A DNA stretch of 64,000 nt from Hymenobacter metallilatus (lineage in GTDB: Bacteria > Bacteroidota > Bacteroidia > Cytophagales > Hymenobacteraceae), in assembly GCF_003944705.1 (NCBI RefSeq), contig NZ_RWIS01000019.1, positions 1-64,000 on the forward strand. The letters run 5' to 3'. This document shows positions 41,229-49,546 of the stretch, piece after piece. The translations under genes and the position numbers were made by a program. The notes below the pieces were generated by a model that saw only the letters and a list, made by a program, of their open reading frames with translations, was not told the origin of the DNA and searched no databases. Numbering within the stretch: the stretch's first letter is position 1; every line of letters starts with the position of its first letter.

Positions 41229-41795
41229 TTAGCGGCTGGCAGCCCCGTAGCGCCGGGCCGTGGCGGTGGCCGCCTGGGTAGAGTCGCGCGGGAGGCGCAC
41301 TTCCAGCAGATAATCGTATTCCGCATCCCCGATGGTAGGCACCGGGCGCGGAGCACCGAAGGCTTCCACGGTTTCCAGAATGGTGTTGGAATGCCCCACT
41401 ACCAGCACCGTGCGGCCCCGGTACTCGCGCCGGATACGGGCAACCAGCTCGGGCAGCTTCCGGGCATCGTAAGTCTCAACGACGAGCTTGCGCTTATCAG
41501 CCAGGGGCTGGGCCGTGCTGCGGGTGCGGTTGGTGGCGGTGCTGAAAATACCGCTGAGCATGGCGTTGCGCCACAGCGTATCGCGCAGGGCCAGGGCCCG
41601 CTGCTGGCCGGCCGCCGTGAGGGGCGGATCGGCCAGACCGGGAGTCAGCTCTTTTTCGGCGTGGCGCACGATGAAGACATGCGTATCGAGGCCCCGGGCA
41701 TAGTGCGCCTGCAGCGCTTTGTTGCTGCAGTTACTGCCAATCAACAGCGCCAGCAATGCCAGCAAACTGATGTACAGCTTTTTACGGTAATTCAT
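41229..41795 (-). CDS. Histidine phosphatase-superfamily protein, probably lipid- or membrane-anchored
   Basis: 188 aa. ATG at 41795 gives MNYRKKLYISLLALLALLIG with a Cys (about 23), a possible lipobox (IGSNC). The histidine phosphatase signature is VRHAEKE (His45) near the N-terminus, and the second catalytic His is in VVGHSNTI. Length and motifs fit phosphoglycerate-mutase-like SixA/periplasmic phosphatases. The substrate is unknown. It precedes the divergent ABC importer genes; about 210 bp separate the starts. Confidence 0.88.
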   Translation of the reverse strand: MNYRKKLYISLLALLALLIGSNCSNKALQAHYARGLDTHVFIVRHAEKELTPGLADPPLTAAGQQRALALRDTLWRNAMLSGIFSTATNRTRSTAQPLADKRKLVVETYDARKLPELVARIRREYRGRTVLVVGHSNTILETVEAFGAPRPVPTIGDAEYDYLLEVRLPRDSTQAATATARRYGAASR

Positions 41796-42008
41796 AGAAC
41801 AGAGCATGGGTGTATCGAAAAGCAAGATAGAATAGTCCGGATAGTTCCGGCATACCTGAGCGCCGGGCCCGAACCCAGCCGACGGTTACCCACCCGCCCG
41901 CCGGTTCCGGCGCGCTGGGCGGCGGTGGGCTCTTTTGCGGCAACTGCTTCTCTGCCTCGCTACCTGCGCAGGCCGTGTTGTGCGGATTGCCGTTATCTTG
42001 ACGGCCCT

Positions 42009-43049
42009 ATGGCCCAGAATCCGCCCGCCCTCGAAGCCCGCCATCTCACCCGCCGCTACGGAACGCAACCCGCGGTGCAGGATGTGTCGTTTGCGCTAGC
42101 GCCCGGCGAAACGCTGGTACTGCTGGGGCCCAGCGGCTGCGGCAAAACCACACTGCTGCGGATGCTCAACCGCCTGGTGGAGCCCGATGCCGGCACCGTA
42201 CTCGTGCACGGACAGGATGTGCGCCAGGTGCCGGTGGAGCGGCTGCGTCGGGGCATCGGCTACGTTATTCAGCAGGTGGGTTTGCTGCCGCACTACACCG
42301 TGGCCGAAAACGTGGCCATTGTGCCCCGCCTGCTGGGGCAGACTGATGCCTGGATTGCCCGGCGCACCGACGAGCTGCTGACGCGCCTGCACCTGCCGCC
42401 CGCCCGCTTCGGGGGGCAGTACCCGCACCAGCTCTCGGGGGGGCAGCAGCAGCGGGTGGGACTGGCCCGGGCCCTGGCCGCCGACCCGCCCATTGTGCTG
42501 CTGGATGAGCCCTTCGGCGCCCTGGACCCGCTTACCCGCACCAGCATCCGCCGGGAGTTTCGGGAGCTGCCGGAGCTTCGCCAGAAAACCATGGTGCTGG
42601 TAACCCACGATGTGCAGGAGGCCTTCGAGCTGGCCGACCGGATTCTGCTGCTCGACCACGGCCGGGTGCAGCAGCTGGGCACCCCGGCCGAGCTGCTGTT
42701 CCGGCCAGCTACGGCCTTCGTGCGGGAGTTTTTTGCGGCCGACTTCCTCAGCTTGCAGCTGCGGGTGCTGCGCCTACAGGACATCCTGTCATACCTGCCG
42801 CTGGAAGAAAATGAAACGCCAGTAAACGCTTATAATTCAGAAAGTACGACCATTTCACCTACAGCAACCATTCAGGATGCGTTGCAGCAGTTCAACCCGT
42901 CTTTCACGGCCACTCCGCCCGCGCCACCGCAACCGGTGGTGTGGGTTCGGGGGCTGAACCCGGCCCACCCCGATGAGCCCGCACCGCTTACGTATCCGGC
43001 CCTGATGGGAGCCTTTGCCCGGGCCGCTCAACAGCTGCAAACCGCATGA
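42009..43049 (+). CDS. ABC transporter ATP-binding protein, quaternary-amine (betaine/choline) type
   Basis: 346 aa. ATG at 42009; a much longer open frame upstream to 41166 is antisense to the phosphatase gene. Nucleotide-binding domain with Walker A GPSGCGKTT (40-48), Q-loop, signature LSGGQQQRVGLARAL, Walker B IVLLDEPFGALD and H-loop VTHDVQEA. Closest in pattern to OpuCA/OsmV-type ATPases. The C-terminal about 100 residues hold one degenerate CBS-like region only, shorter than the two CBS domains usual for OpuCA. The stop overlaps the permease gene by 4 bp (ATGA). Likely energises uptake of compatible solutes. Confidence 0.92.
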   Translation: MAQNPPALEARHLTRRYGTQPAVQDVSFALAPGETLVLLGPSGCGKTTLLRMLNRLVEPDAGTVLVHGQDVRQVPVERLRRGIGYVIQQVGLLPHYTVAENVAIVPRLLGQTDAWIARRTDELLTRLHLPPARFGGQYPHQLSGGQQQRVGLARALAADPPIVLLDEPFGALDPLTRTSIRREFRELPELRQKTMVLVTHDVQEAFELADRILLLDHGRVQQLGTPAELLFRPATAFVREFFAADFLSLQLRVLRLQDILSYLPLEENETPVNAYNSESTTISPTATIQDALQQFNPSFTATPPAPPQPVVWVRGLNPAHPDEPAPLTYPALMGAFARAAQQLQTA

Positions 43050-44608
43050 AAATAGTAACGGAGCTGCTGGCCTTCTGGCAACTACAGGCAGATAAAATCG
43101 GGCACCAAACCTTGCAGCACATCGGCCTGACGGCGGCCTCCCTGGTGCTGGGCGTGCTGGTGGGCGTCCCGCTGGGCCTGCTGCTCCGGCGGCGGCCCCG
43201 GCTGGCGCCCTGGGTGCTGGGGCTGGCCGGCGTGTTCCAGACCGTGCCCAGCATTGCCCTACTCGGCTTCCTCATCCCAGCTATGGGTATTGGCCCAGCC
43301 CCCGCTATTCTGGCTTTGTTCCTGTACTCGCTGCTGCCCATCGTGCGCAATACCCTGGCGGGCGTGCGCGGCGTGGACGCGGCCGTGGTAGATGCGGCCC
43401 GCGGCCTGGGCCTGACCGATGGCCAGATTCTGCGGCAGGTGGAGCTGCCCCTGGCTTTCCCGGTACTGCTGGCCGGCATCCGGACGGCGGCCGTTATCAA
43501 CGTAGGAGTGGCTACGCTGGCCGCCTACATTGCGGCGGGCGGGCTGGGCGAGTTCATTTTCGGGGGCATTGCGCTCAACAACCCCGCCATGATACTGGCC
43601 GGGGCCATTCCGGCCGCCGGGCTGGCGCTGGGGTTTGATGCGGCCCTGGCCGGTGTGCAGCGCCTGGCGGGGCGGCGGCTGGTGTGGGCCGGCCGGGCCC
43701 TGCTACTGGCCCTGCCGGTGCTGGCCGGGCTGTACCTGCTGCCTCGGGCTGCCACCAAGCTGCTGGCGGGGTTTAGCCCCGAGTTTGTAGGCCGCGCCGA
43801 TGGGTTGCCTGGCTTGCAGCACCGCTACGGGCTGCGGCCGGCCTCGGTGGTGCTGGCTCCGGCCCTGGTGTATGAGGCCGCCCGGCACGGCAACGTGGAT
43901 ATCATCGACGGGTACTCCACCGACGGCCGGATTCGGGCGTACGACCTGCTGACCCTGCGCGACGACCGGCACGCTTTTCCGCCCTACCAAGCTGTGCCGG
44001 TGGTGCGGCACCAAACCCTGGCGCAGCACCCCGAGCTGGCCGCGGCCCTGAACCGGCTGACCGGGCAACTCACCGACTCCGCCATGACCGAGCTGAACTA
44101 CCGCGTCGATTACCTGCATGAGTCGCCCCGGGCCGTGGCCCGCCGGTTTCTGCGGGAGCGGGGGCTCTGGCGGGCCCCGCGGCCGGTGCCGGGCCCGGCC
44201 ACCATCCGGCTGGGCTCCAAGATTTTTGCCGAGCAGTACATTCTCACCGAGCTGTACACGGCCCTTATCCGGGGCTATACCAACCTGGGCGTGGAAGCCA
44301 AAACCGGCCTGGGCGGCACCACCATCTGCGCCGAAGCCCTGCGCACCGGGGCCATTGACATGTACCCCGAATACACCGGCACCGGCCTGCTGGTGGTGCT
44401 CCAACCCTCCGCCGCCACCCTCGACTCCCTGGGCTCAGACCCGGCCACGGTGCTGCGCTATGTGCGGCAGCAGTACCGGCGGCGCTACCAGCTGGAGTGG
44501 CTGGCGCCGCTGGGGTTCAACAACACCTACGCCCTGCTCATGCGCCGCCGCCAGGCCCAGCAGCTCGGTATCGGCTCTATTTCAGAATTGAGTCGGTTTT
44601 TACGATAA
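43046..44608 (+). CDS. ABC transporter permease fused to a substrate-binding domain (halves in swapped order)
   Basis: 520 aa. Residues of about 1-215 are the five-to-six helix permease with the EAA-type loop (DAARGLGLTDGQILRQVELP). A further membrane helix (about 215-235) precedes an OpuC/OsmF-type binding domain. Its two halves are in the opposite order from OpuCC: first the C-terminal-like half (RADGLPGLQHRYGL, DIIDGYSTDGRIRAYDL, DDRHAFPPYQAVPVV, ELNYRVDYLHESPRAVA), then the N-terminal-like half (TIRLGSKIFAEQYILTELYT, LGGTTICAEALRTG, DMYPEYTGTGLLVVL, WLAPLGFNNTYALLMRR). This is circular permutation of the binding domain, tethered to the permease. Substrate is probably a quaternary amine. 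Translationally coupled to the ATPase gene. Confidence 0.92.
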   Translation: MKIVTELLAFWQLQADKIGHQTLQHIGLTAASLVLGVLVGVPLGLLLRRRPRLAPWVLGLAGVFQTVPSIALLGFLIPAMGIGPAPAILALFLYSLLPIVRNTLAGVRGVDAAVVDAARGLGLTDGQILRQVELPLAFPVLLAGIRTAAVINVGVATLAAYIAAGGLGEFIFGGIALNNPAMILAGAIPAAGLALGFDAALAGVQRLAGRRLVWAGRALLLALPVLAGLYLLPRAATKLLAGFSPEFVGRADGLPGLQHRYGLRPASVVLAPALVYEAARHGNVDIIDGYSTDGRIRAYDLLTLRDDRHAFPPYQAVPVVRHQTLAQHPELAAALNRLTGQLTDSAMTELNYRVDYLHESPRAVARRFLRERGLWRAPRPVPGPATIRLGSKIFAEQYILTELYTALIRGYTNLGVEAKTGLGGTTICAEALRTGAIDMYPEYTGTGLLVVLQPSAATLDSLGSDPATVLRYVRQQYRRRYQLEWLAPLGFNNTYALLMRRRQAQQLGIGSISELSRFLR

Positions 44609-44642
44609 ACGCGGTACACCGGGAGGTGCGGCCCGCTGCGTT

Positions 44643-45350
44643 TCAGGCAATCAGGCGGCGGTACAGCCGGACCAGCCGGGGCTGCGAAACGCCCAGCCAG
44701 TGCAGCACTGCCAGCAGCGTGAAGCTGGCTTGCAGCCGGTACACGCCGTTAACCAGGTACTTGCGGGCCGAGGTGGTCACGTACTGCGGCAGCACCCGAA
44801 ACGGCCCGTGCCACCGCAGCCGGGGCACAATCTCCTGGTCTTCCATCAGCTGCAACTCCGGCCGGAACCCGCCCGCCCGCTCGAACACCGCCCGCCGCAC
44901 AAACAGGCTCTGGTCGCCGAAGCGGATGGCGTCCACATCGAACCGGGTAAACCAAGCACTCAGCCGCAGAAACCAATGCGGGTGGTTGAAGCGCAGCCGG
45001 AAGCAGCCGCTGCCGGCCCCGGCCGCCAGAGCCGCCCGAATCAGGGCCGGGAAGCCCCGGGGCGGGTACGTATCGGCGTGCAGGAAGTAGAGCACCTGCC
45101 CGGTGGCGGCCCGGGCCCCGCAATTCAGCTGGGCGGCGCGGCCACGTTGGGGGCAGGCCACCACCCGCGCCCCGCCGGCCCGGGCCACGGCCGCCGTACC
45201 ATCGGGGCTGGCGGCATCGGCCACAAGTATTTCCACGGCCGCGTCGGCCTCGGTGCGCAGGTAGCGCAGCAGCGCGGGCAGCCCTTCCGCCTCGTTGTAG
45301 GTGGGCAGAATGATACTGATGGCAGGCAGCTGAGGCAAGTCGGGTAGCAC
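44643..45350 (-). CDS. TIGR04283-like family 2 glycosyltransferase
   Basis: 235 aa from a GTG at 45350 (MLPDLPQLPAISIILPTYNEAEG), the length usual for this group. Other in-frame starts upstream to 45476 would add a low-complexity segment lying inside the divergent promoter repeat. GT-A fold motifs: ISIILPTYNEAEG, VADAASPDGTA, FLHADTYPPRGF (DXD-like) and GAGSGCFRLRF, then QLMEDQEIVPRLR. The C-terminus has an amphipathic basic helix. Such enzymes act on membrane lipid or carotenoid-like acceptors in the cytosolic leaflet; the acceptor is unknown. Divergent from the response regulator gene. Confidence 0.85.
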   Translation of the reverse strand: MLPDLPQLPAISIILPTYNEAEGLPALLRYLRTEADAAVEILVADAASPDGTAAVARAGGARVVACPQRGRAAQLNCGARAATGQVLYFLHADTYPPRGFPALIRAALAAGAGSGCFRLRFNHPHWFLRLSAWFTRFDVDAIRFGDQSLFVRRAVFERAGGFRPELQLMEDQEIVPRLRWHGPFRVLPQYVTTSARKYLVNGVYRLQASFTLLAVLHWLGVSQPRLVRLYRRLIA

Positions 45351-45366
45351 GACGGGGGCGGATGAG

Positions 45367-45474
45367 GCTGCAACATACGGCCGGCCGCCGAAAAGAGGCC
45401 CGCTACCACCCCCGCGGCCCGTCGGGCGGGCGAACTTCATTCTACCTTCACGGCCGGGCTGCGTATGTTGCAGC
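45367..45474. promoter_or_regulatory. Divergent promoter region framed by a 13-bp inverted repeat
   Basis: GCTGCAACATACG (45367-45379) and CGTATGTTGCAGC (45462-45474) are perfect complements. Each half, read toward its own gene, contains TATGTTGC, which resembles the -7 box TAnnTTTG. So each arm may be the -10-like part of one of two divergent promoters (glycosyltransferase to the left, response regulator to the right), and could double as an operator. Confidence 0.4.
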
Positions 45475-45502
45475 ATCCTTACGCCCAGTTGCTCCTCCCG
45501 CC

Positions 45503-46189
45503 ATGCATGTTCTCATTGTTGAAGACGAAAAAAGCCTCCACCAGGAAGTCCGCCAGTTTTTGCTCCAGTCTCAGTACCTCGTCGATTCGGCGTATACCTA
45601 CGCCGAGGCGTCGGAGAAAATCTTTGTCAACAGCTACGACTTCGTGCTGCTGGACCTGGGTCTGCCCGGGGGCGACGGGCTGGATTTGCTGCGCGAAGCC
45701 CGCCGCAACGACCGGCAGGAGGCTTCATTCATCATTCTGACGGCCCGCGGTGCCATCGACGACCGGGTGAAGGGCCTGGACCTGGGCGCCGACGACTACC
45801 TGCCCAAGCCGTTTTCGTTGCTGGAGCTGCAAAGCCGGATGCAGGCCATTACGCGCCGCAAGTTTGGGCTGAAGCGCCAGGAGTTGAACTTCGGCAACGG
45901 GTTCCAGCTGGACGCCACCGGCCGCACCCTGCGCTACCAGGACCAGGACGTGGCCCTCACCAAAAAGGAGTTCGACCTGCTGCATTACCTGCTGCTGCAC
46001 AAAAACCGGGTGCTTACGCGCCTACAGCTGGGGGAGCACCTCTGGGGCAACGTGCTGGAAGATGATTCCGACTCCAACTACATCGACGTACACATCAAAA
46101 ACATCCGCAAGAAGCTGGGCCAGTTCGCCCCCACTGATTTTCTGGAAACCGTGCGCGGCATTGGCTACCGGGTGGCAGATGCCAATTAA
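45503..46189 (+). CDS. OmpR/PhoB-family response regulator
   Basis: 228 aa, ATG at 45503. Receiver domain (1-118) with the acidic pocket VEDEK, phosphoacceptor Asp51 in DFVLLDLGLPGGDG, and the conserved Lys in LPKPFSLLEL. C-terminal winged-helix DNA-binding domain (about 130-226; LTKKEFDLLHYLLLHKNRVLTR, DVHIKNIRKKLG). Cognate kinase is almost certainly the histidine kinase starting at 46464 on the same strand, 274 bp away across a repeat. The stimulus cannot be inferred from sequence. Confidence 0.95.
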   Translation: MHVLIVEDEKSLHQEVRQFLLQSQYLVDSAYTYAEASEKIFVNSYDFVLLDLGLPGGDGLDLLREARRNDRQEASFIILTARGAIDDRVKGLDLGADDYLPKPFSLLELQSRMQAITRRKFGLKRQELNFGNGFQLDATGRTLRYQDQDVALTKKEFDLLHYLLLHKNRVLTRLQLGEHLWGNVLEDDSDSNYIDVHIKNIRKKLGQFAPTDFLETVRGIGYRVADAN

Positions 46190-46290
46190 AAATTGAGAAT
46201 TAAAAATTAAAAATGGCCGTGAGTTGCGGCGTTTTGCTCTGTATTCCCTTACCTATAGAAGCTGTTCAGGCAGGTCTGGCTGAACAAGTC

Positions 46291-46420
46291 AGCCCGTCAT
46301 GCTGAGCGAAGGCGCAGCCGCAGTCGAAGCATCTCTACCGCTTCGTTGTGATGCATATTGAATTAGTCAGAAGTAGAGATGCTTCGACTGCGGCTGCGCC
46401 TTCGCTCAACATGACGGGCT
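46291..46420. repeat. GTCATGCTGAGCGAAG palindrome between regulator and kinase genes
   Basis: Arms 46291-46338 and 46373-46420 are 48 bp each with one mismatch and a 34-nt loop. It is nested within a second AT-rich inverted repeat (left about 46185-46214 built of AATTAAAAATT, right about 46425-46457). It fills the whole gap between two genes expected to be cotranscribed, so the kinase mRNA must read through it or be separately transcribed. Confidence 0.85.
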
Positions 46421-46463
46421 TTTGAATTCCTAATTCTTAATTCTTAATTTTTAATTCAACGCC

Positions 46464-47792
46464 ATGCGCCTTGAAGCCAAGCTGGCCCTGTTCAATGCCT
46501 TGTCCAAGCTGTTGCTGGTGCTGCTGGGGGCCGTGGTGATTCCGCCCATCGTGAGCCGGGTGGCCGTGGCCCACACCGACCAGCGCCTGCACGAAAAGCG
46601 GGAAGAAGTGCTCCAGTTGATTGAGCGAGATGGTATTTCGGCCTTTGTGCAGGGCGAGGAGTACGCCGACTACAACATTCTCAAGCAGGAATACATTACC
46701 CTTACGCCCCTGCCGCCCACGCCCAGCGGCCGCCACGCCCCACACCCGCCCCGTATCTTCGACGAGCCCCGGCAGGTAGACAACCAGATTGAGGATTTCC
46801 GGATTTTGAGCCAGCAGTTTGCCACCAACGGCCGCAACTACCGGCTCGAAATTGGCTCGTCGCTGGCTACGGTGGAGCTGCTCACCGATACGCTGCGCCG
46901 CATGGCCCTGTGGGTGCTGGTGATTGGGGCACTGCTGACCATTGCCACCGACGCAGCCTTTGCCCACTACCTGCTGCGGCCCTTGCAGCGGCTCATTGCC
47001 AGCAAGCTACAGGGCGTACACCACCCCTCGGCCTTCTCCTACGAGCCCCTGGAAACCACTACCACCGACTTCCGTCGCCTCGACGACAGCCTGAACGAGA
47101 CCATGCGGCGGGTGCAGACGGCCTTCGAGAAGGAGCGGGAGTTCATGTCCAACGTGTCGCACGAGCTGCTGACGCCGGTGAGCATTTTGCAGTCGAGGTT
47201 TGAGAACATGCTTCAAGACCCGGCGCTGGGCCATGCCCACTCCCTCAAGATTGTGGAGTCGCAGAAAACCCTGTACCGCCTGCGCAACACCGTAAAAACC
47301 CTGCTGTTGATTGCCAACATCGAAAACGAGCAATACCTGCGCGACGAGGCCGTATCGGTGGCGGCGGTGCTGGCCGACGTGACCACGGAGCTGGACGACC
47401 GGCTGGCCCAGCGCGAGGTTAAGCTGCTGGAGGATTTGCAGCCCGATTATGTAGTGCAGCAGGCCAACCGCACGCTGCTGTTCACGCTGCTGTTCAACCT
47501 GATCAGCAACGCTATTAAATACAACCGCTGGGGCGGCAGCATTACGGTGCTGGGCCGCCCCGAGGCCGGGGGCTACCGCCTGTCGGTGACGGACACCGGG
47601 CCGGGCATCGACTCCCAGCACCTGCCCCACCTCTTCGACCGGTTCCGGCGGTTTCAGGCAGGGGCCTCGGCCCCGGAGGGCTACGGGCTGGGGCTACCCA
47701 TAGCCAAAACCATTGCCGAGTTTCACAAAGCCCCGCTCACCGTACACTCCACGGTGGGCCAGGGCACCACTTTCTCCCTGCTCTTTACCTGA
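46464..47792 (+). CDS. Sensor histidine kinase
   Basis: 442 aa. ATG at 46464. Two membrane helices (about 10-30 and about 148-168) bracket an extracytoplasmic sensor region of about 115 residues rich in Pro/His. No clear HAMP is visible; a linker with one helix leads to HisKA (SNVSHELLTPVSILQS, His233) and the HATPase domain (NLISNAIKYN; DTGPGIDSQHLPHLFDRF; GYGLGLPIAKTIAEFH). Pairs with the OmpR-type regulator at 45503. The sensor domain is not recognised. Confidence 0.93.
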   Translation: MRLEAKLALFNALSKLLLVLLGAVVIPPIVSRVAVAHTDQRLHEKREEVLQLIERDGISAFVQGEEYADYNILKQEYITLTPLPPTPSGRHAPHPPRIFDEPRQVDNQIEDFRILSQQFATNGRNYRLEIGSSLATVELLTDTLRRMALWVLVIGALLTIATDAAFAHYLLRPLQRLIASKLQGVHHPSAFSYEPLETTTTDFRRLDDSLNETMRRVQTAFEKEREFMSNVSHELLTPVSILQSRFENMLQDPALGHAHSLKIVESQKTLYRLRNTVKTLLLIANIENEQYLRDEAVSVAAVLADVTTELDDRLAQREVKLLEDLQPDYVVQQANRTLLFTLLFNLISNAIKYNRWGGSITVLGRPEAGGYRLSVTDTGPGIDSQHLPHLFDRFRRFQAGASAPEGYGLGLPIAKTIAEFHKAPLTVHSTVGQGTTFSLLFT

Positions 47793-47885
47793 GCAGGCTT
47801 GGCGCCTGGCAACGGCGGCCGGGACATCCGGATGGGCGGAGCTGCGTACACGGTCTGTATGTTGTTCACCCACCCTTCTACTACC

Positions 47886-48158
47886 ATGAAAAAGCTTCTG
47901 CTTATTGCCGGACTGGCTGTTATGGCCGGCTCCGTACACGCCCAGGCGGTACAGCAAAAAACCACCGCCACCAGTACAGCTGCCACTCCAACCGGCATGG
48001 TCCGCACCACCTCCAAAACCCATAGCGTAGCAACACCCAGTGGCAACTACCATACCTCCGACAAAACCCGTACGGTAACCACGCCGGCAGCTACGCGCAA
48101 AACGGCCGTGGTGAAGCGCAACACGGCCAACCGAACCCGTACCACCACGCAACGCTAG
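47886..48158 (+). CDS. Small secreted Thr/Lys/Arg-rich protein
   Basis: 90 aa. ATG at 47886 opens a signal peptide (MKKLLLIAGLAVMAGSVHAQ). The mature part is a low-complexity, basic, Thr-rich chain with repeated T-x-T-T and K-T motifs (RTTSKTHSVATPSGNYHTS; KTRTVTTPAATRKTAVV). No domain recognised. It follows the kinase gene by 93 bp. It may be an exported structural or polyanion-binding peptide (inference). Confidence 0.7.
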   Translation: MKKLLLIAGLAVMAGSVHAQAVQQKTTATSTAATPTGMVRTTSKTHSVATPSGNYHTSDKTRTVTTPAATRKTAVVKRNTANRTRTTTQR

Positions 48159-48186
48159 GTTCACGCGCCCTTCATGCGGGCCGGGG

Positions 48187-48194
48187 TAGATTTG
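48187..48194 (+). promoter_or_regulatory. -7 box upstream of small membrane protein gene
   Basis: TAGATTTG matches the TAnnTTTG consensus exactly, 28 nt before the ATG at 48223. No clear -33 TTTG is present. Confidence 0.4.
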
Positions 48195-48222
48195 GCACTC
48201 GCCTACTTTTCCCACCCCCTCC

Positions 48223-48408
48223 ATGAAAAAGCTCCTGCTCCTGGTCGCGCTGCTGCTGGGGCTGCTGTGGCTGGCGGGCCGGCTGCTGCCCCCGGCCCTG
48301 CCCACGGCGCGGCATCTGGCCACGGTGCCGGTAGTACGCAAGCCGGACCACCTCCCTCTGGCTCACCCGAAGCGGGTATTCGCACCAACCAGCACCGGTG
48401 GCGACTAA
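48223..48408 (+). CDS. Small single-helix membrane protein
   Basis: 61 aa. MKKLLLLVALLLGLLWLAG is a strong membrane anchor or uncleaved signal, followed by a Pro/Arg/His-rich exterior tail of about 40 residues. A perfect -7 box upstream and a hairpin terminator downstream (48488-48520) support it as a genuine short gene. No family recognised. Confidence 0.55.
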   Translation: MKKLLLLVALLLGLLWLAGRLLPPALPTARHLATVPVVRKPDHLPLAHPKRVFAPTSTGGD

Positions 48409-48487
48409 GCCACTAACCGGAAAACATGGAGCCGTCCGGCGAAATGAGTGGCACATTAAATCAGGATGTGCCAGTAGGCCTAGAAGA

Positions 48488-48520
48488 CTAGTTCCCCTCC
48501 TTGGAAAGGAGGGGAACTAG
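48488..48520. terminator. Hairpin between convergent small gene and surE
   Basis: CTAGTTCCCCTCC / GGAGGGGAACTAG perfect 13-bp stem with a 7-nt loop. Confidence 0.7.
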
Positions 48521-48546
48521 CTTGTAGCCCTAGGCTGCAACTTGAG

Positions 48547-49416
48547 TTACCCCAGTCCCTCGGCCGATTCGCCGGGGGTGGGCTCGGCGCTGCCCGGGCC
48601 GGGAGCCGGGGCCTGCTGCCCACCGGGCGTGGGGCTCAACTGCCAGCTGGCATTCATTTCGCGCAGACCATACAAAGCCGTGAGGTCGAACTGGCAGGGC
48701 ACAATGGAAATGTAGTTGCTGGCCAGTGCGTACTCGTCGGTGTCCTGGCCGTGGTCCTCGTTCACGAAAGAGCCAATCAGCCAGTAGTAGGGCCGGTTGT
48801 GCGGGTCGTGGCGCAGGTCGAACTCCTCCTGCCACTTGGCGCGGGCCTGCCGGCACAAGCGGGCCCCGGCAATGGGCTCGGCCGACTTTTTGGGAATGTT
48901 GATGTTGAGGGCAGTACCCTTCGGAATGCCGTGCTCCAGGGCTTGGCGGGTCAGGTGCTCTACCCACTCCTCGGTGTGTGAGAAGTCGGCGTTATGGCCA
49001 TAGTCGCAGAGCGAGAAGCCAATGGCCGGCAACCCCTCCACCGCCGCCTCAATGGCCGCCGACATGGTGCCGGAGTACAGCACGTTCACGGCCGAGTTGG
49101 AGCCGTGGTTGATGCCGGACACCACCAGGTCGGGGCGCCGGTCTTTGAGCACGTGGTGCTTGGCCAGCTTCACACAGTCGGCGGGGGTACCACTGCACTC
49201 GTAGGCCTCCACGCCTTCAAAAATGCGGCTGGCATCGAGGCGGAGCGGGTGGCCGATGGTAATGGCGTGACCCATGCCCGACTGCGGCGAGTTGGGCGCT
49301 ACCACCACCACCTCACCAATGCGGCGCATCACCCGGACCAGGGTGGCAATACCGGGGGCGGTGATGCCGTCGTCGTTGGAAATCAGAATCAGGGGTTTGT
49401 GCGGTGCTGCGGACAC
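48547..49416 (-). CDS. surE: 5'/3'-nucleotidase SurE
   Basis: 289 aa from a GTG at 49416 (MSAAPHKPLILISNDDGITAPG); the frame is open upstream to 49515, but the -7 box at 49451-49458 (minus strand) places the transcript start just before this GTG. SurE metal-site motifs are present: SNDDG (two Asp), APNSPQSGMGHAIT and SGINHGSNSAVNVLYSGT. The family hydrolyses nucleoside monophosphates and polyphosphate and is a stationary-phase survival protein. The C-terminal about 30 residues are Pro/Gly-rich and unusual for SurE. Confidence 0.93.
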   Translation of the reverse strand: MSAAPHKPLILISNDDGITAPGIATLVRVMRRIGEVVVVAPNSPQSGMGHAITIGHPLRLDASRIFEGVEAYECSGTPADCVKLAKHHVLKDRRPDLVVSGINHGSNSAVNVLYSGTMSAAIEAAVEGLPAIGFSLCDYGHNADFSHTEEWVEHLTRQALEHGIPKGTALNINIPKKSAEPIAGARLCRQARAKWQEEFDLRHDPHNRPYYWLIGSFVNEDHGQDTDEYALASNYISIVPCQFDLTALYGLREMNASWQLSPTPGGQQAPAPGPGSAEPTPGESAEGLG

Positions 49417-49450
49417 GGGTATCGGATGGTTAAGGAAACGGAAAGCAGGA

Positions 49451-49458
49451 CAAAGGTA
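49451..49458 (-). promoter_or_regulatory. -7 box of surE
   Basis: On the minus strand this reads TACCTTTG, an exact TAnnTTTG match, leaving a leader of about 30 nt to the GTG at 49416. It decides the start. Confidence 0.55.
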
Positions 49459-49546
49459 GGCTACCCCGTCCATTGCCCGCTGCACTAACGCCGGGCAGCG
49501 GGCACGGGTTGTCAACTACCGCCGGCGGGGGTGCGTATACGCCGAC

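Noticed and set aside
41166..42008. Long N-terminal extension of the ABC ATPase frame
   Set aside because: It runs antisense across the histidine phosphatase; the natural start at 42009 gives the normal ATPase N-terminus.
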